From: Typha latifolia
Taxonomy: Eukaryota; Streptophyta; Magnoliopsida; Poales; Typhaceae
Assembly: GCA_019914945.1 (NCBI GenBank)
Contig: CM034101.1
Span: 10,737,188-10,801,187 of the forward strand
DNA: 64,000 bases
Direction: 5' to 3'
Part shown: positions 47,301 through 59,296 of the stretch, piece after piece
Numbering within the stretch: position 1 is the first letter of the stretch
Layout: every line of letters begins with the position of its first letter
Notes under the pieces: model-generated
The model's database searches: none
Told to the model about the DNA's origin: nothing
The model's input: the letters and a program-made list of their open reading frames with translations, nothing else
Made by a program: the position numbers and the translations under genes

Positions 47301-47664
47301 CTTTATTGATGATTTTAAAATCGTTCGAACACTTTGACTTCAAAATCAATCTTCCACTTCAATATTATTTATCAAACATCTCATAACTTGTTATAATTTA
47401 TGCATATATTCATATATAAATTTTGATACTTACATAAACAAAAATTATATTTTGAAACATAATTTGCCATTTATATAGATACAAATAAAACCCAACAAAA
47501 TTAAACCCAGCTTGGACTCTAAAAAATAAATCTGAAACTTACTCGGACATAAATTGTGATGAATGTTCAAATGGCTAGGTGTTTGAATAGGCTAGACAGC
47601 TATTCAAACCAATTTTCTAGCGAATTACTGTTTGGAAATTGTTCGAAACTTGTTCAAACGAATC
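44322..47664. other. Intron 4, left part: unassigned repeats
   Basis: No coding supported; the minus frame at 44421-44765 lies over a 32-33-bp tandem duplication (44676-44741, words ggatacactaggatac). It also contains the paired AT-rich repeats at 45541 and 46261 described separately, and a TTCGAA-containing stretch at 47070-47650. Confidence 0.5.
45541..46600. repeat. Pair of AT-rich direct repeats about 720 bp apart
   Basis: 45541-45850 and 46261-46590 align over about 300 bp, sharing ttgctttatctttaataaaat-like, ttagttttaat-aatatattca and ttattaaaaat words. Divergence is substantial. They could be the LTRs of a small element or an old segmental duplication; I could not define termini. Confidence 0.6.
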
Positions 47665-49268
47665 AAACCTGTCATGATCCGAAATAGGAATCATGACCGA
47701 CCATGCACCTCAATATGTTTGAGATACATGAAGCCTTATTAATACTTTCTAAATGTACGATGGCAAGAATAAATAAACGAAGAAGATCTGCTTTATTAAA
47801 TTTAAACTAATTGCAATAATTATAAAACAATGTCATTGTTTTTGAGTCTCCAAACGAAATAAATTTAACTTCTAATCTAAAGCATAAAATTCAAAAGAAC
47901 AGAAAAGTAAATAGATGGATCCTAAGTAGAGGTGGAGTCCGGGTACGTCTCGCTCAGTCGCCATGCTGACTATTACCTGAGATAGATAAATAAATAAATA
48001 AAAGAAATCCATGAGCCAACAACTATAGCTCAGTGAGTGGAATCAACTCGAAAACTAAATAAATTCTAAATTTTATTAATGTTGAATAAAATAAAATAAA
48101 AATTAAAAATCAACAATATACATAATAATTTGCAATAGGCATGCTCTTTAAATAATGACAATGATAACAATAGAGAGTCACAACTTGTAACCTTAGACGG
48201 TTTCAACATATTAACATCTTTCCAATATTTATACTGTCATATATCTCAATGGGTCTATACCCTATTAATCCATATCAACTAGAAGTCACCTCGAGATTAC
48301 GTTAGGGATTTTTCTTCATAGCTGATCTGGTTAGGGTCATCAGATGGTATCACTATGTGATCAACACACTCTGTCTTTTTCACTAATCGTTGAGAGAAGT
48401 TAGAGTCACTTAGGAAATTTCTCATTCATCCTAGGACTATTCCCTAATTCCACCAAAGTCACTTAAGAAAGTCATCGTAGTGATCTGATTTAAGACTTTC
48501 CCCTGGACTTTCAGATAGACTTGAGTCACCGCAGAAAACTGCAAGCGATTTATACCGGGATTGCTCTCTAAGTCGTACCAACACTAGTCTTATTTTTTTT
48601 TCACTAAAATTTAATATTTGCACAAGGTATGGCGATGGACTTAGTATAATGATTAAATGCACATAGAAAATGTAACAATTAAATTTGCACGTAAGGATGA
48701 AATAAATAATTTTTGCACACAGAAAATTACATAGTTTGACAAAGGTACGAAATATAATAAAAATAAATATATGAGTGAACCCACTCACCTGAGTCTAGGC
48801 AAGATAACCGAAATCTCAAATCTCTAGGTCACGTATTAAAAATCACCACCTTTAATTATAAAATTTTTAATTTGAATAATATCAATATTTTAAAAATTTT
48901 AAAAAAAACTAAAAATAACTAAAATGGGTTAAATTACCCATTGGATTGGGCTAGGCTATCGCTGGCCCGGCCCATTCCAAAAAGAAATAAAACTAATCGG
49001 GCTAGGCCAAGGACCAGCCAAAATAAGTGGATTGGGCTACGGGCTAACCCGCAGCCCACCTATTTAAGTGGTTCGGGTCGGGTCTTTGGATCCGAAATCC
49101 AAACCCGAACGCGAACTCAAAAGAAAAGGGTTGGCTTGGATTAAACCCGAGCCCCACCCAAATCCTTTTCTTCTCGCTACTGACGCGAGGAAGAGGAGAG
49201 TTGAGGGAGAGAGTGACTGCTGGCGACCTCGCTGCGCGGCGGTTCACGGCCACCCTCAAGCCCCTCGA

Positions 49269-49299
<31 letters not shown>

Positions 49300-49873
49300 C
49301 GTCGTTCTCACGAGGTGGAGGAGAACCCACCGCAGACGGCCGACTCAAAAGCCGATAACGAATGGAGCCACGAGGGCTCTTAGGCGAACACCTAAGGCAC
49401 GAGACCAACGACAAGAGGCTTCTAGTGGAGGAGAGAGCGACCCGAAGTCGTCGGCTAGCGTGTCGCCGACGAAGCCGAAATCCCACAAATTAGGTATTTT
49501 TATTTTAACCTATTAAACTGAAATTAAATTTGAGGGGTGGGAGAGGGGTTATCAAGGAGTCACGTGGTGGTCTCCGATGGCTTCGGCGGCACTCCGGTAG
49601 GCCGATTCCACAGCGTGACTCCGACGGTGAGAAAGAAGAAAATGAAGGAGGAGAAGAAGAAAAGGGAAAAGGAGGCTGGGGGGTTGAGGAGAGAGAGAAA
49701 AATTAGTATTTTAATTTATAGTGTAAAAAAAAAAACCAAATCTAAAATAAATTTGAATTCGGCGAGATTTCGGCGATTGCCTCGTCGCGTGCCGGAGAGG
49801 GAGAGGGGAGGGGGTTGCACGTGCAGAGCAAAACCTATTCTATTTTTTTTTTTTCTTCAGTTCTTACAAAACC
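47665..49873 (-). mobile_element. Solo LTR (family L1) in intron 4, target duplication AAACC
   Basis: The LTR is 47670-49868 (2199 bp), starting TGTCATGATCCG and ending AGTTCTTACA on the + strand. AAACC occurs exactly before (47665-47669) and after (49869-49873). It is the most complete L1 LTR here. It contains a (CT)n run at 49267-49294. Open frames at 48941-49881 arise from GGCCCA- and GA-rich tracts and are not supported as genes. Confidence 0.92.
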
Positions 49874-50381
49874 TATTCTGAGATCCCAGTATGTATTGCC
49901 TCATGGAATATGGTGCATGTTCCCTTTCCCTTGCATTCTTGGTAAACTTCTCCTTAAGGTGAACTTACAAGTAATATGTAATCCTTTTTTACTTCTGAAT
50001 CTTTGTGTTAAGTTTCTCATAACTTCAACCTTCTAAGTTCCATCCTACCATCCAGTCGCATTTGCTTTTTTTCCATCAAAACATGAAATATCTTATCATA
50101 ATACAGAGCTCTGTTTTTTATGACATTAAGGCAACTCAGGCAAATAGAAACAGCTTTATATGGTCTATGACCGCTTCCTTTTGCAAACTTAGGCATGAGA
50201 CCTGAGGAATACCTCACCATGGTGTTCATAATCTGTCAGTTTTATTGATTCAGCATCATTTAATTTTTCAGAAGTTGATAATAGTTGTGCTTGCCTGGCA
50301 GCGTCATTTACTCTTCTCTTTATTTCCTAAAGGTTTTCCTCACATTTCTTTCGGACGTTTAACTTTTCTTTTCTATTGCAG

Positions 50382-50495
50382 CACTTCTCCAATGCTGGAT
50401 TTCCCTGCCCAATCATGCAAAGTCCATCGGATCACTTTTTACGTGCAATTAATACTGATTTTGATAGAATTATTGCCATGTGCAAAAATTTGCAG
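50382..50495 (+). CDS. ABCG3: ABCG3-like exon 5
   Basis: 114 bp between TATTGCAG and TGCAG|GTATC; both junctions phase 0. Encodes HFSNAGFPCPIMQSPSDHFL and RAINTDFDRIIAMCKNLQ (residues 343-380). It links the ATP-binding domain to the membrane domain; the GFPCP..SPSDHFL block is typical of this family. Confidence 0.95.
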
Positions 50496-50614
50496 GTATC
50501 ATTTGCTAAGATTATTTTATGTGGACAGGGTATAGGTTTTCTGGACATAATTAATAAATTTCTTTTACTATGCTAAAGTTTTAGGACATATGTTTAAGAC
50601 ATGGATTTTAACAG

Positions 50615-50743
50615 GATGATCATGGGGATTTCTCATCAGTGAACATGGACACAGCTGTTGCAATCCGAACACTTGAAGCTACTTTTAAGTCATCCTCTGA
50701 TGCTGCAACTGTTGAAACTATTATTTCAAAACTGACTGAAAAG
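50615..50743 (+). CDS. ABCG3: ABCG3-like exon 6
   Basis: 129 bp after TTAACAG and before AAAAG|GTGAAG, phase 0 on both sides. Encodes DDHGDFSSVNMDTAVAIRTL and EATFKSSSDAATVETIISKL, then TEK (381-423), a linker predicted to be cytosolic. The preceding intron is 119 bp, the following one 5230 bp. Confidence 0.94.
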
Positions 50744-51118
50744 GTGAAGCGTCATTCTTGCTAATTAATTTTTTTAAAGGGTTTGCTGTATTTCTAATCT
50801 TAAAAAGAGAGAACAATTGATCTAAATATGTCAATTTATTGAATTCTACTTAATATGAAACAATACAGTGTTGGATCTTCTCCCTTCTTTTTTGACTGCA
50901 CACATGATGCACAAACACATCTTATTAACAAATATAAGTTGACATATGCCCACATTGTTGCATGTATGACTTGAATGCACTCTCTTCTCTTACCTGGGAG
51001 GCGGAGATTTTGGACATATACTCTATTCAACTGTTGACACAAATAATTAAACTTCTAGCCATATCCTTTAGAGAATACATATATTCTGATATCACTCTAA
51101 GATAAACTTCTAGGATGA

Positions 51119-54100
51119 TGTCACGACTCAAAATAGGAAGGATGACCGACCATATATCCTAATAGGCTTGAGATATATGAAGCTTTAACTAATTATCCAT
51201 TATATGATGAAACTTAAAATTTATTTAATAACTCAAACTCAAAAACCTTCAAAGATATAAATACCCAAATCATACAACCATGTCTTCCAAATATCACTAA
51301 ATTATAATTTAGCTTTTTAATTTGAAGCTAAAAATCACTACTATAACTGAAAATGTAAAGGCCCAAAATCCTAAATGGAGGTAGAGTCCCAGTGCTTACG
51401 ATCAGTCATCACATTGACCAGGATTTGAAATATTAAAAAAGTTAAATGAGCTACCAATTTAGCCTCTGAGTGAATCCACTCAAAAGCTAGAGAAATCATA
51501 CTTTATCCAATATGAAATTTTAATCAAAGCTTAATAATTAATAACAATAGCCAATATGTTCATAATATGGATAATAAACATAAGTAATAATAGTACGATT
51601 AATAAGCTAATAACATGCTCAATTTTATTATGCAAGTTTTCTTAGTATTAATATTGCCAACTCAGTTTGGAATTGTGTCCGTGGATTTAGACCAATTAGA
51701 AATCATCTCGAGATGGCTTTTAAGTTTTTCTTTATAACTGATTCGGTTAGGGTCACTAGGAGGTGTTACTATGTAATAAATGCAACTTGACTTTTTCACT
51801 AATCATAGAGAGAGATTAGAGTCACCTCAAAGAGATTTCTAATCTAGCTAGAGATTGTTCTCTAACCATGCCAGAGTCACCTAAACGGATCATGTACTAA
51901 TTAGGAATATGTTTGTCCCTTTGAGTGTTCTCTATTATGAACCAGATCTGAATTGATATGGTTTTAAAAAAATTATAAAAACTTAGCTGTGGTAGCTTCG
52001 TGAGTTAGGATTCTAATGACTTTTGGCTTTACGTGAATCTGATGTCCGGATGAAAAGTTATAAACGAAACAGTAGAGGAATGTCAAAATGGGTAGAATTA
52101 TAAATATTCGATGATGTGGCGATCCTCAAAGGATGATGGATGATCGTAAGATAGGATGGCTACTGTTGGAAAATGGTAACTAGGGTTTGAAAGATTGGAA
52201 GACTTCTACGGTTATGATCTACTCCTAGAAAAATAAGAACGATCTAACATCTATATGAAAACATAAAACAAAAAGAAATATTTGGCTAAACTCAGATTTA
52301 TTCTATGACTATTATCAATATATGCCCACTTCTATTTATAGGAGTAAAAATCCTAGTGGATCGGATCCATATGCGGATTATTCGATCTATTTAAAATTGA
52401 AAACAATAAGATAAAGCTAACTAACTCAATTTGACTTGACCTGACTAAACCGATTCGACTGACTTAACCCACGTGATTGGATCATAACAATCCACCACGC
52501 TTTCGACCATCTTGTCCCTTAGGTGTCTATGGTGGTTTTCATACATTCGATCGCTCTCAAAATGCGTCTTTGATCTTCATGTGGGTCTCGTTTGCCATAT
52601 AAAGGAGGTTCCCATGGTGGGTTCTGCTCTATGACCCATTTGTTTGAGCCATAATTTACTCTAACTGTGGGTGGCTCAAGACAAATCCTAGGCTCAAGAC
52701 AAATCTTAGCCATGGGTGGTTTGAGCCTGGATCTTAGTGCATACAGTTTAGGCCATGTCTAGGGTGTAGATGATCCGAGGAAGGGAGTGGATGTGACGGC
52801 TTAGATTGGGAGCACCTAGATTATCGCTAGCAAAAAGCTAGGGTTTCGAGCCCTAGCTTCCATCACGACTAGGGAAGACGAAGTTAGGGCCGCCGCTAGG
52901 GGGCTTCTCGACATGGAAGATGCGGCTGGGAGGGTTTGCAGTACCGGAGGGGTCTCCACCACTACTAGAGGAGGGGTCGAAGCCGCAATTTCGCCTGGTT
53001 GGTTCCCTCCCTCTTGGCTTGTGTTTGCCTCGTCGTAGGGCACTAGTTTCGATATGGTCGGTAGCGTTGGCTGCGCAGGTGGGTGCTAATGAGCTCAGAT
53101 AGCTACTGTCAAGGCTTAGATCGCCTTCTCGATCCTTTTAGTGCTTTTCGAGGTGGATCTAGCAACTTTGCTAGAAAAATCTTTAAAAAATGCCTTCGCC
53201 CATGATGGTGGAGACGGTGGCGCTAGGGAAACACCCACAGGAATAGATATGAGTTTTTGGTCCTCCATAGTTGCTCCTTCCTAGTTCATCATGGATTGTG
53301 TGTTAACTATCGTCTAAGGAGCATTGACTCTAATACAACACGAACTAGATCTGAGCCGATCTAGACATAAGATAATTTTAACAATTTAGGTCATTGTAGT
53401 CTCACAAGTTAGGGTTCTAATGGCTCATGTTTTATGTGAATTCGATATTGGGATAAAAAGTTATAAATGAAACAATGGAGGAAGGTCAAAATAAGTAAAA
53501 TAGTAAATATTCGATGTTACGGCAGTTGTTGGAGGGTAGTGGACGGCTAAGGATAATGGTGAACGACCATAAGGTAAGATGGCTACCGGAGGAAAATAGT
53601 GGTTAGGGTTTGAAAAATCGAAAGGCATTTATTGTTACAATGTACTTGTAGAAATATAAGGACGATTTAACTGCTATATGAAAAGAAATATTTGGCTAAA
53701 CTTAGACTCATTTTATGATTATTATCAACACATGTTTACTCTTATTCAATTTATTTGAAATTCAAAATAATAAGATAAAATTAACTAACTTAATTTGACT
53801 TGTCTTGACTCAAACAACTCGACTAACTTAACCCATGTGATCGGATGATCAACATTTTCTAACCGCACCAATCACCTAATTTGATCGTGTACTGATCAGG
53901 AATAAGTCTATCCTTTGGATTGTTTTCTAACCGTGTTAGTCACTTAAATGAACGGATTATGTATAGATTAGGAATATGTTTGCCCCTAGATTTTAGGGTA
54001 GACTTGACTCACCATAAGGAGATGCATGAAGAATATCTAGCCTATGTCTGTTCTCAAAGTCTTACCAACTCTAGCAAATATTTTACTATTTGCACGAAGA

Positions 54101-54805
54101 ATAGTAATGCACGAAGATCATCGTTTCATGAACTGAAGTATTGCACGAAGTAGAGTTTGACATGAAATACAACATAACATAAAAGATGATTATGCACGGA
54201 GAATAATATTACTCGAATAATAATACAAAGGAATCATAGTATGGAATACAAGATGATAATTATTTGAGTAAATTTACTCATCTAAGATCCATGTGGAATA
54301 GCTCAACTTAATGATCAGGTAAAAACTCTTCACATATGATTTGTTTGATGTTATTCGCTTACCCCGGCGACTCCGACAATGGTAGCTCTGACAAGGTAAG
54401 ATTGTAACAAAAATAAATTTAGATACGCAGGAGATGACTACAGTACCAAAATGACGACCTTCTCATCTTGGTACTGTAGCATTACTACAATACTGCCACT
54501 ACAGTACCGCTAATAAAACTTTGTTTTCTTTCTTTTAGGGTACTGTAGCACTACAGTACTGCTGCCCAAAACTATTCTTTTAGGGTTTCTCTTTTCTTTT
54601 TTCTAAGCCTCCCGATCTATCAAAATATATGAGTCTAGGATAAGGATTCTAATCTATTTTCTTACTTAAAATATACCTGAAAAAATATTAATTTGATTTA
54701 ATCTAAATCCTAAAATATAAAGGATAAAACTAAATCCGTCATTATCTAAATGATTATCTCTATTTTGTTATTTATTTATTTTTGAAATTCTGGGTTGTTA
54801 AGTAT
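51119..54805 (-). mobile_element. L1-related LTR in intron 6, split by another LTR element
   Basis: Begins TGTCACGACTCA, with the same opening as the other L1 LTRs (diverged), and shows the family's recurring phrases at 51660-51900 and again at 53860-54300, on both sides of an inserted element (51938-53854). The right end is uncertain: GGATGA before 51119 recurs at 54806-54811 and could be a target duplication, but it also recurs at 55174-55179. No protein is encoded. Confidence 0.5.
51938..53854 (-). mobile_element. Non-autonomous LTR element (LARD/TRIM-like) nested in the L1-type LTR
   Basis: Two direct repeats flank a short interior: 51938-52489 and 53341-53854 share ggatgaaaagttataaa-type, agggtttgaaa and aaagaaatatttggctaaac words. 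Next to the right repeat, the minus strand reads TTGTATTAGAGT, a degenerate initiator-Met primer-binding site (53321-53340). The interior (52490-53340, about 0.85 kb) encodes no retrotransposon protein; short frames at 52519-52713 and 52816-53043 have no known domain. Confidence 0.75.
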
Positions 54806-55148
54806 GGATGAGAAGTTTCTTGAGAGAAAAAAAGTTGGCATCTAATTGGATTAGACTTATTATTCTCCTCTTGTAAGCCAATCTCCCTTAATTCCTCTAG
54901 AATATAAAATAAAAGAAAAGAAATCTTTTAATAAGACATGCCATCACCTTATACATTTCCTCTAAATTAGTTTTCTATCTAATACAGATGTGATTTTAGC
55001 CCGACTATTATTATGCACAAAACATAAATTAGGGTGAACTTGGTAAATTTTATGTTCCTAAATTAGAACTGTAGTTTTAGATATTAAGATAGAGAATAGA
55101 GATGCACATGTTTTATATGCTAATCATTTGGAAATTAAAAGAAATATA

Positions 55149-55785
55149 TGTTTCAAACCAGATTTGGAATAATCCGTTTGCAGGATGATCCTAAGTTTTG
55201 ATGGGTAGTAATCTTGGAAGTCTTGGATCTAATGATTTTAGAATGAAGTCAATCGGAGATCTAGATAGAAAGTTATGGCTAAAATAGTGGAGCAATGTCA
55301 AAACACGGCAGAAATAAGAAAAGTCAACGTTGTGGAGGTCGTCGCAGGGTGGCGAACGGTCGTGGGATGGTAGTGGTCGACCGTATGAGTGGATGGCTTG
55401 TAGAGGTAGATGGTAGCTAGGGTTTGAAGGTAGAGATAGAGTTTCTAACTTAGATCTACTCCTAGAAAAAATAGATGGCTACTATGAAAGGTAATGCAAA
55501 ATAAATAAACTTAACTTAGCTTAACTCAATATTCATTTCATGCATAAACAATTAAGGTTGCACTCCACATATTTACAGAGGCCAATTCTAGACCGACTTT
55601 CATTAGGATTTGCTTTATTAGTTTTTCTAATTCAACTAGGGCTCTTGCTTTAGGGCAACTAAGACTCTGGTCTTAATGACTTTCCTATTGTTTTAGTGAT
55701 TTACATAAGCATGAATCAATTAAAAGATAAATGAATTCAACTCAATCGACTTGACTAATATAACCCACGTGGTCGGTTCGTAACA
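55149..55785 (-). repeat. Solo LTR related to the 51938-53854 element
   Basis: Starts TGTTTCAAACCAG and ends TTCGTAACA. It shares with the repeats at 51938 and 53341 the words gctagggtttgaa and atctactcctagaaaaa, and the final CACGTGGTCGG. ATATA (55144-55148) and AGATA (55786-55790) may be a target duplication with one change. Confidence 0.65.
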
Positions 55786-55973
55786 AGATAATTAACTGAA
55801 AGTATAATCGAGATGAGTAGGCTAAACTTTGCTTATACCAGTATGATTTAGTGTCTCCCAACTATTAAGAAAATAATCTTTCTTAAGCATACCGTGATAG
55901 ACTGCTTTACTGCTCTCACAATTGTCATCCTTCATATGATTATTTATCAATTATGGGAACTAATATACTGCAG

Positions 55974-56165
55974 GAAGGTCCTCGTCTAAAAAGTAAGGGT
56001 AGGGCTGGTGATGCAACTCGAGTAGCAGTACTCACATGGAGGTCATTGTTGATTATGTCAAGGGAATGGGCATACTTCTGGATTCGGCTTGTTTTGTATA
56101 TGCTTCTTGCACTTTCTGTTGGCACAATATTTATCAACATTGGGCATTCTTTATCGTCTGTCATG
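55974..56165 (+). CDS. ABCG3: ABCG3-like exon 7: first membrane helix
   Basis: 192 bp between ACTGCAG and CATG|GTAATT, phase 0. Encodes EGPRLKSKGRAGDATRVAVL, TWRSLLIMSREWAYFWIRLV and LYMLLALSVGTIFINIGHSL, then SSVM (424-487). The TWRS-x9-W motif and the hydrophobic helix at about 458-480 mark the start of the ABC-2 type membrane domain. Confidence 0.95.
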
Positions 56166-56672
56166 GTAATTATGAATCTGTTATGTTATGCATAAATGAA
56201 CTATCATGCACCAGTATGATCACTGACCATAGATCTTGTCAACACTCATAGTTGATAGATTTGACTTGAAGTATGTAATGCTGATTTGCAATATTTGTGC
56301 ACCTAAGCTTTAATCCCAAAGAACTACATCCTGTTGTCCATGGAAACAATGCATTATGATCAAGGAACAATTGGCTGCAACGATATAATTGATAACCAAC
56401 TATGTGAGCAGTTGGTTTATTCATGCTTTCTTTTGGTTATGGGAAACATAAATTGAGTTTACAGATCATCTGGCCACTTTAATGTTTCTACATCCATTGG
56501 TACACCTACATTTAGGTTTGCATAGTAGTATCAAGCTGAGAAGATACTGTCATGAGCTAATTTTAGTAAATTCTATAGCAAGGGTCAATTTAACTTCTGC
56601 ATACAAATGAGTAGGTTATCAGAGTGCTGACATATGGACATGATCTTTTGCTTATTATACCTTCTTTTGCAG

Positions 56673-56759
56673 GTCAGAGTTGCTGCAATATTTGTCTTCG
56701 TATCATTTGTCTTACTTCTGAGTGTTTCCGGAGTACCTGCTCATATAGATGAAATCAAG
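56673..56759 (+). CDS. ABCG3: ABCG3-like exon 8: second membrane helix
   Basis: 87 bp between TTTTGCAG and TCAAG|GTAACT, phase 0. Encodes VRVAAIFVFVSFVLLLSVSG and VPAHIDEIK (488-516), the second transmembrane helix and following loop. No further exon was recognised up to 64000; the family would need about 215 more residues. Confidence 0.93.
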
Positions 56760-56929
56760 GTAACTAGTCACTTCCTACTATGCAATTGGTCTAAGACTAC
56801 GATGAAAATGCCATGTTAGGGAACTAATCTGCTCTTATAATGTTATGACCATAAAGATAATAATGCTTCTGATGTGGTATAATTCCAAGTTCATTGTCAG
56901 TGATTCCTATAGTTCAGTCACAAACTAAT

Positions 56930-57260
56930 CGATAAGTTTAGTTTAAGTTGATAAAGAATGATAGTTTGCTATTCTATAATCTAAAACTTCTCAGTTCTGA
57001 GCTTGAGATATTTTAATAAGCCCAAGAAATAGATTTAAATTAAGTGAGTTAAATGGGTGGACATTTTATATACTAAATGATAGATAAATCTGGCTTTGGT
57101 ATCATGCTAACTCTCTTGCTACATATAATTTATATTGGAAATTGTAGATGTATTATTTGCTTATAGTTCTTTCTCCTGTTCTATTTATGATTCATCCACT
57201 AGGATATTTCATATTTCAAACAAATGTCGTGTGATCAAGTCACCAATTCTGTTTGCAGGT
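56930..57260 (-). mobile_element. Degenerate TRIM-like repeat in intron 8
   Basis: Contains the phrases gagatattttaataagccca and ggctttggtatcatgctaac seen in equivalent order in the TRIM at 62825-63110. The reverse strand reads TGATACCAAAGCC, a plausible initiator-Met primer-binding site. Terminal repeats are too diverged for borders. Confidence 0.45.
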
Positions 57261-57646
57261 ATTGAGGTATAACTTTGGTTTGTAGCTAATTGAATCTGAT
57301 GATAAGGTGCTTATATTACCTACTAATGGTACTAGAAACAATGAAAAACTACATTCTAGTCTGGAGGTTGTAATCACTAGTCTGTTTCTTTGATGACAAT
57401 TAAGAGGCTCTTCGGACTTCTTAAATAGGAAAAGAAAAGAAACATGTCCAATTTAGTGGTTTGAAGTAAGTTTCAGTTTGACACAGAAGAGTTCTGGTTA
57501 AAACCTACTAAAACACAAAGACCAAAACTCATTGTTCAAGGTCAATAGTCCAAAACAGAAAGATTGCTGGTTCTGACCTTGGCTTGAAGTGCTATAGGAC
57601 AAAAAACATATCCTTTTCGGCCCAAATACTTCATTTTGTACATCTG

Positions 57647-58533
57647 TGATACGATCAACCCTTTAGGCGAAGGCTCGATCTATTTTGATTTTCAGATCTA
57701 GATAGGATCTGACACGGAACTTTGGAAATAGATCCCGAAAGATGTCGCCGTCGGATCGACGTGAGATTTTGATATGTTGTAGCTCCAGAGAGAGCTTTCC
57801 AACAAATCAAGTTTTAGGTGAATCGGATGTGGGAATCTCGAGATATCGTTCGATTAGTGGACGAACGTCGGGTAGTCTGTCTTAGGATCCGTGGATGGAG
57901 GCACGAGATCCTAGATGATGGTGGATGGTGGTGGATCGGCGTTAATGGGGTGGCATCGGTAAGTAAGTGGTGGTGGAAAGGTTATGGGTGATGGAAGGAT
58001 TAGGGTAAGTGATGGATAGATTGGAAGAAGGAAGAGGAGAGGGCTGCCCCTAAGTGACTAGGGTGATTGGCCGATCGAGGGAGGTTAGAAGCGGCGTCGT
58101 CGGGGAATGAGAGAACGGGAGAGAAGAAGACGAATGAGGCAGGGCAAAAATTCAATTCATCAATAATAATTCCATGGTTGCCATCCACACCTTTGGAGGC
58201 TAATCAAACAATTCAAAAATGACAATTATTAATTCTAAACAATACATTTTTGCCAACCGCGTTCGAACACACATATTTCGCACTTCTCTGGATTTGCGAA
58301 CGCAATGGAGGCGTTCACAATCGCGTTCGAACGCACATTTCGCTCTCTGGATGTGCGAACTTGATGCAGGCGTTCACAAGCGCGTTCGAATGTACTCTAC
58401 CCGTATTCGATGCGTTCGAACGCGACATACAGAAAACTTATTTTTTTAGAATTAAACACTAAAATTAGAAATAAAGACATCCCTAAAGTGTATCAATACT
58501 CGAGACAACATCGGTGAAGTCTGAATCGTATCA
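57647..58533 (-). repeat. 3' LTR of the RT-less Ty3/gypsy element
   Basis: 887 bp, starting TGATACGATC and ending GAATCGTATCA. It holds a cluster of gcgTTCGAA dyads at about 58258-58420. The other LTR lacks about 0.27 kb that is present here (around 58086-58354). Confidence 0.93.
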
Positions 58534-58559
58534 ATCCACCACGCTTTTGCAACCTTGTC

Positions 58560-59136
58560 CTTAAGGTTTGAAATTGAGGAAGCAATCCATGATATCTGAC
58601 ACTAGCTCCCAGGTAGACTCGTCAGTGGGCTTGCCTAGTCACTCGATTAGCACTTCGGTTTTCAATTTGGATTCATGGTGTCTTCTCTTGCGGCCTAAGA
58701 CTCGGACCGGTTCAGTTGGGCCATCTTCCTCCATTGGTTCGGGCAAGGCCGAACCCATCACATGGTTAGGCCCGATTTGGGCCTTCAATGCCGGTACATA
58801 GAAAACCGGATGGATCCTGGTTCCTTCAGGTAGGTCCAACCGGGAAGCTACTGGACCGATTCTTTGTAGCACTCGGTACGGACCATAGTACTTGTGACTC
58901 AACTTTTGGTTCAAAATTAGCCTCAATGTGGATTGCCGGTACGGTTGAGCTCGAACGAACACCAATTGATCCACCTCAAACTCTCGCTCATGTCGGCTTT
59001 TGTCATGAGTTTGTTTTATGCGGTTTTGGGCTATTGCTAGGTGAATCTTGAGCCGTCTCAAGGTCTTATCTCGATCAGCAAGTTCTAAGTCGAGCTCGGT
59101 CCTATCCGCCGTCGCGAGTCTATCGTAGGCACACAA
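58560..59136 (-). pseudogene. Integrase C-terminus and chromodomain of the RT-less element
   Basis: The frame 58639-59136 reads RRLKIHLAIAQNRIKQTHDK, SRHEREFEVDQLVFVRAQPY, SHKYYGPYRVLQRIGPVASR and GTRIHPVFYVPALKAQIGPN: integrase C-terminal domain. It then enters the chromodomain (KLKTEVLIE, stop, LGKPTDESTWELVSDIMDCF). The stop in the chromodomain is TGA where related copies have a Trp codon. Confidence 0.87.
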
Positions 59137-59296
59137 GACCGGGGGAGTGCTCCTATAAACACCGCCTCAAAGGGGGTCATGCCGATGCTAGAGTGATGAG
59201 TGGTATTGTATGACCACTCAGCCCATGGAAGGAATTTGACCTAATCCTTTGGTCGGTCCGCCACAAAGCATCGCAAGTATTGCTCTAGTCCGCGAT

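Noticed and set aside
55174..55179. GGATGA as the right target duplication for the LTR starting at 51119
   Set aside because: The same word occurs at 54806-54811 and 55174 falls inside another LTR copy, so it cannot be chosen with confidence.
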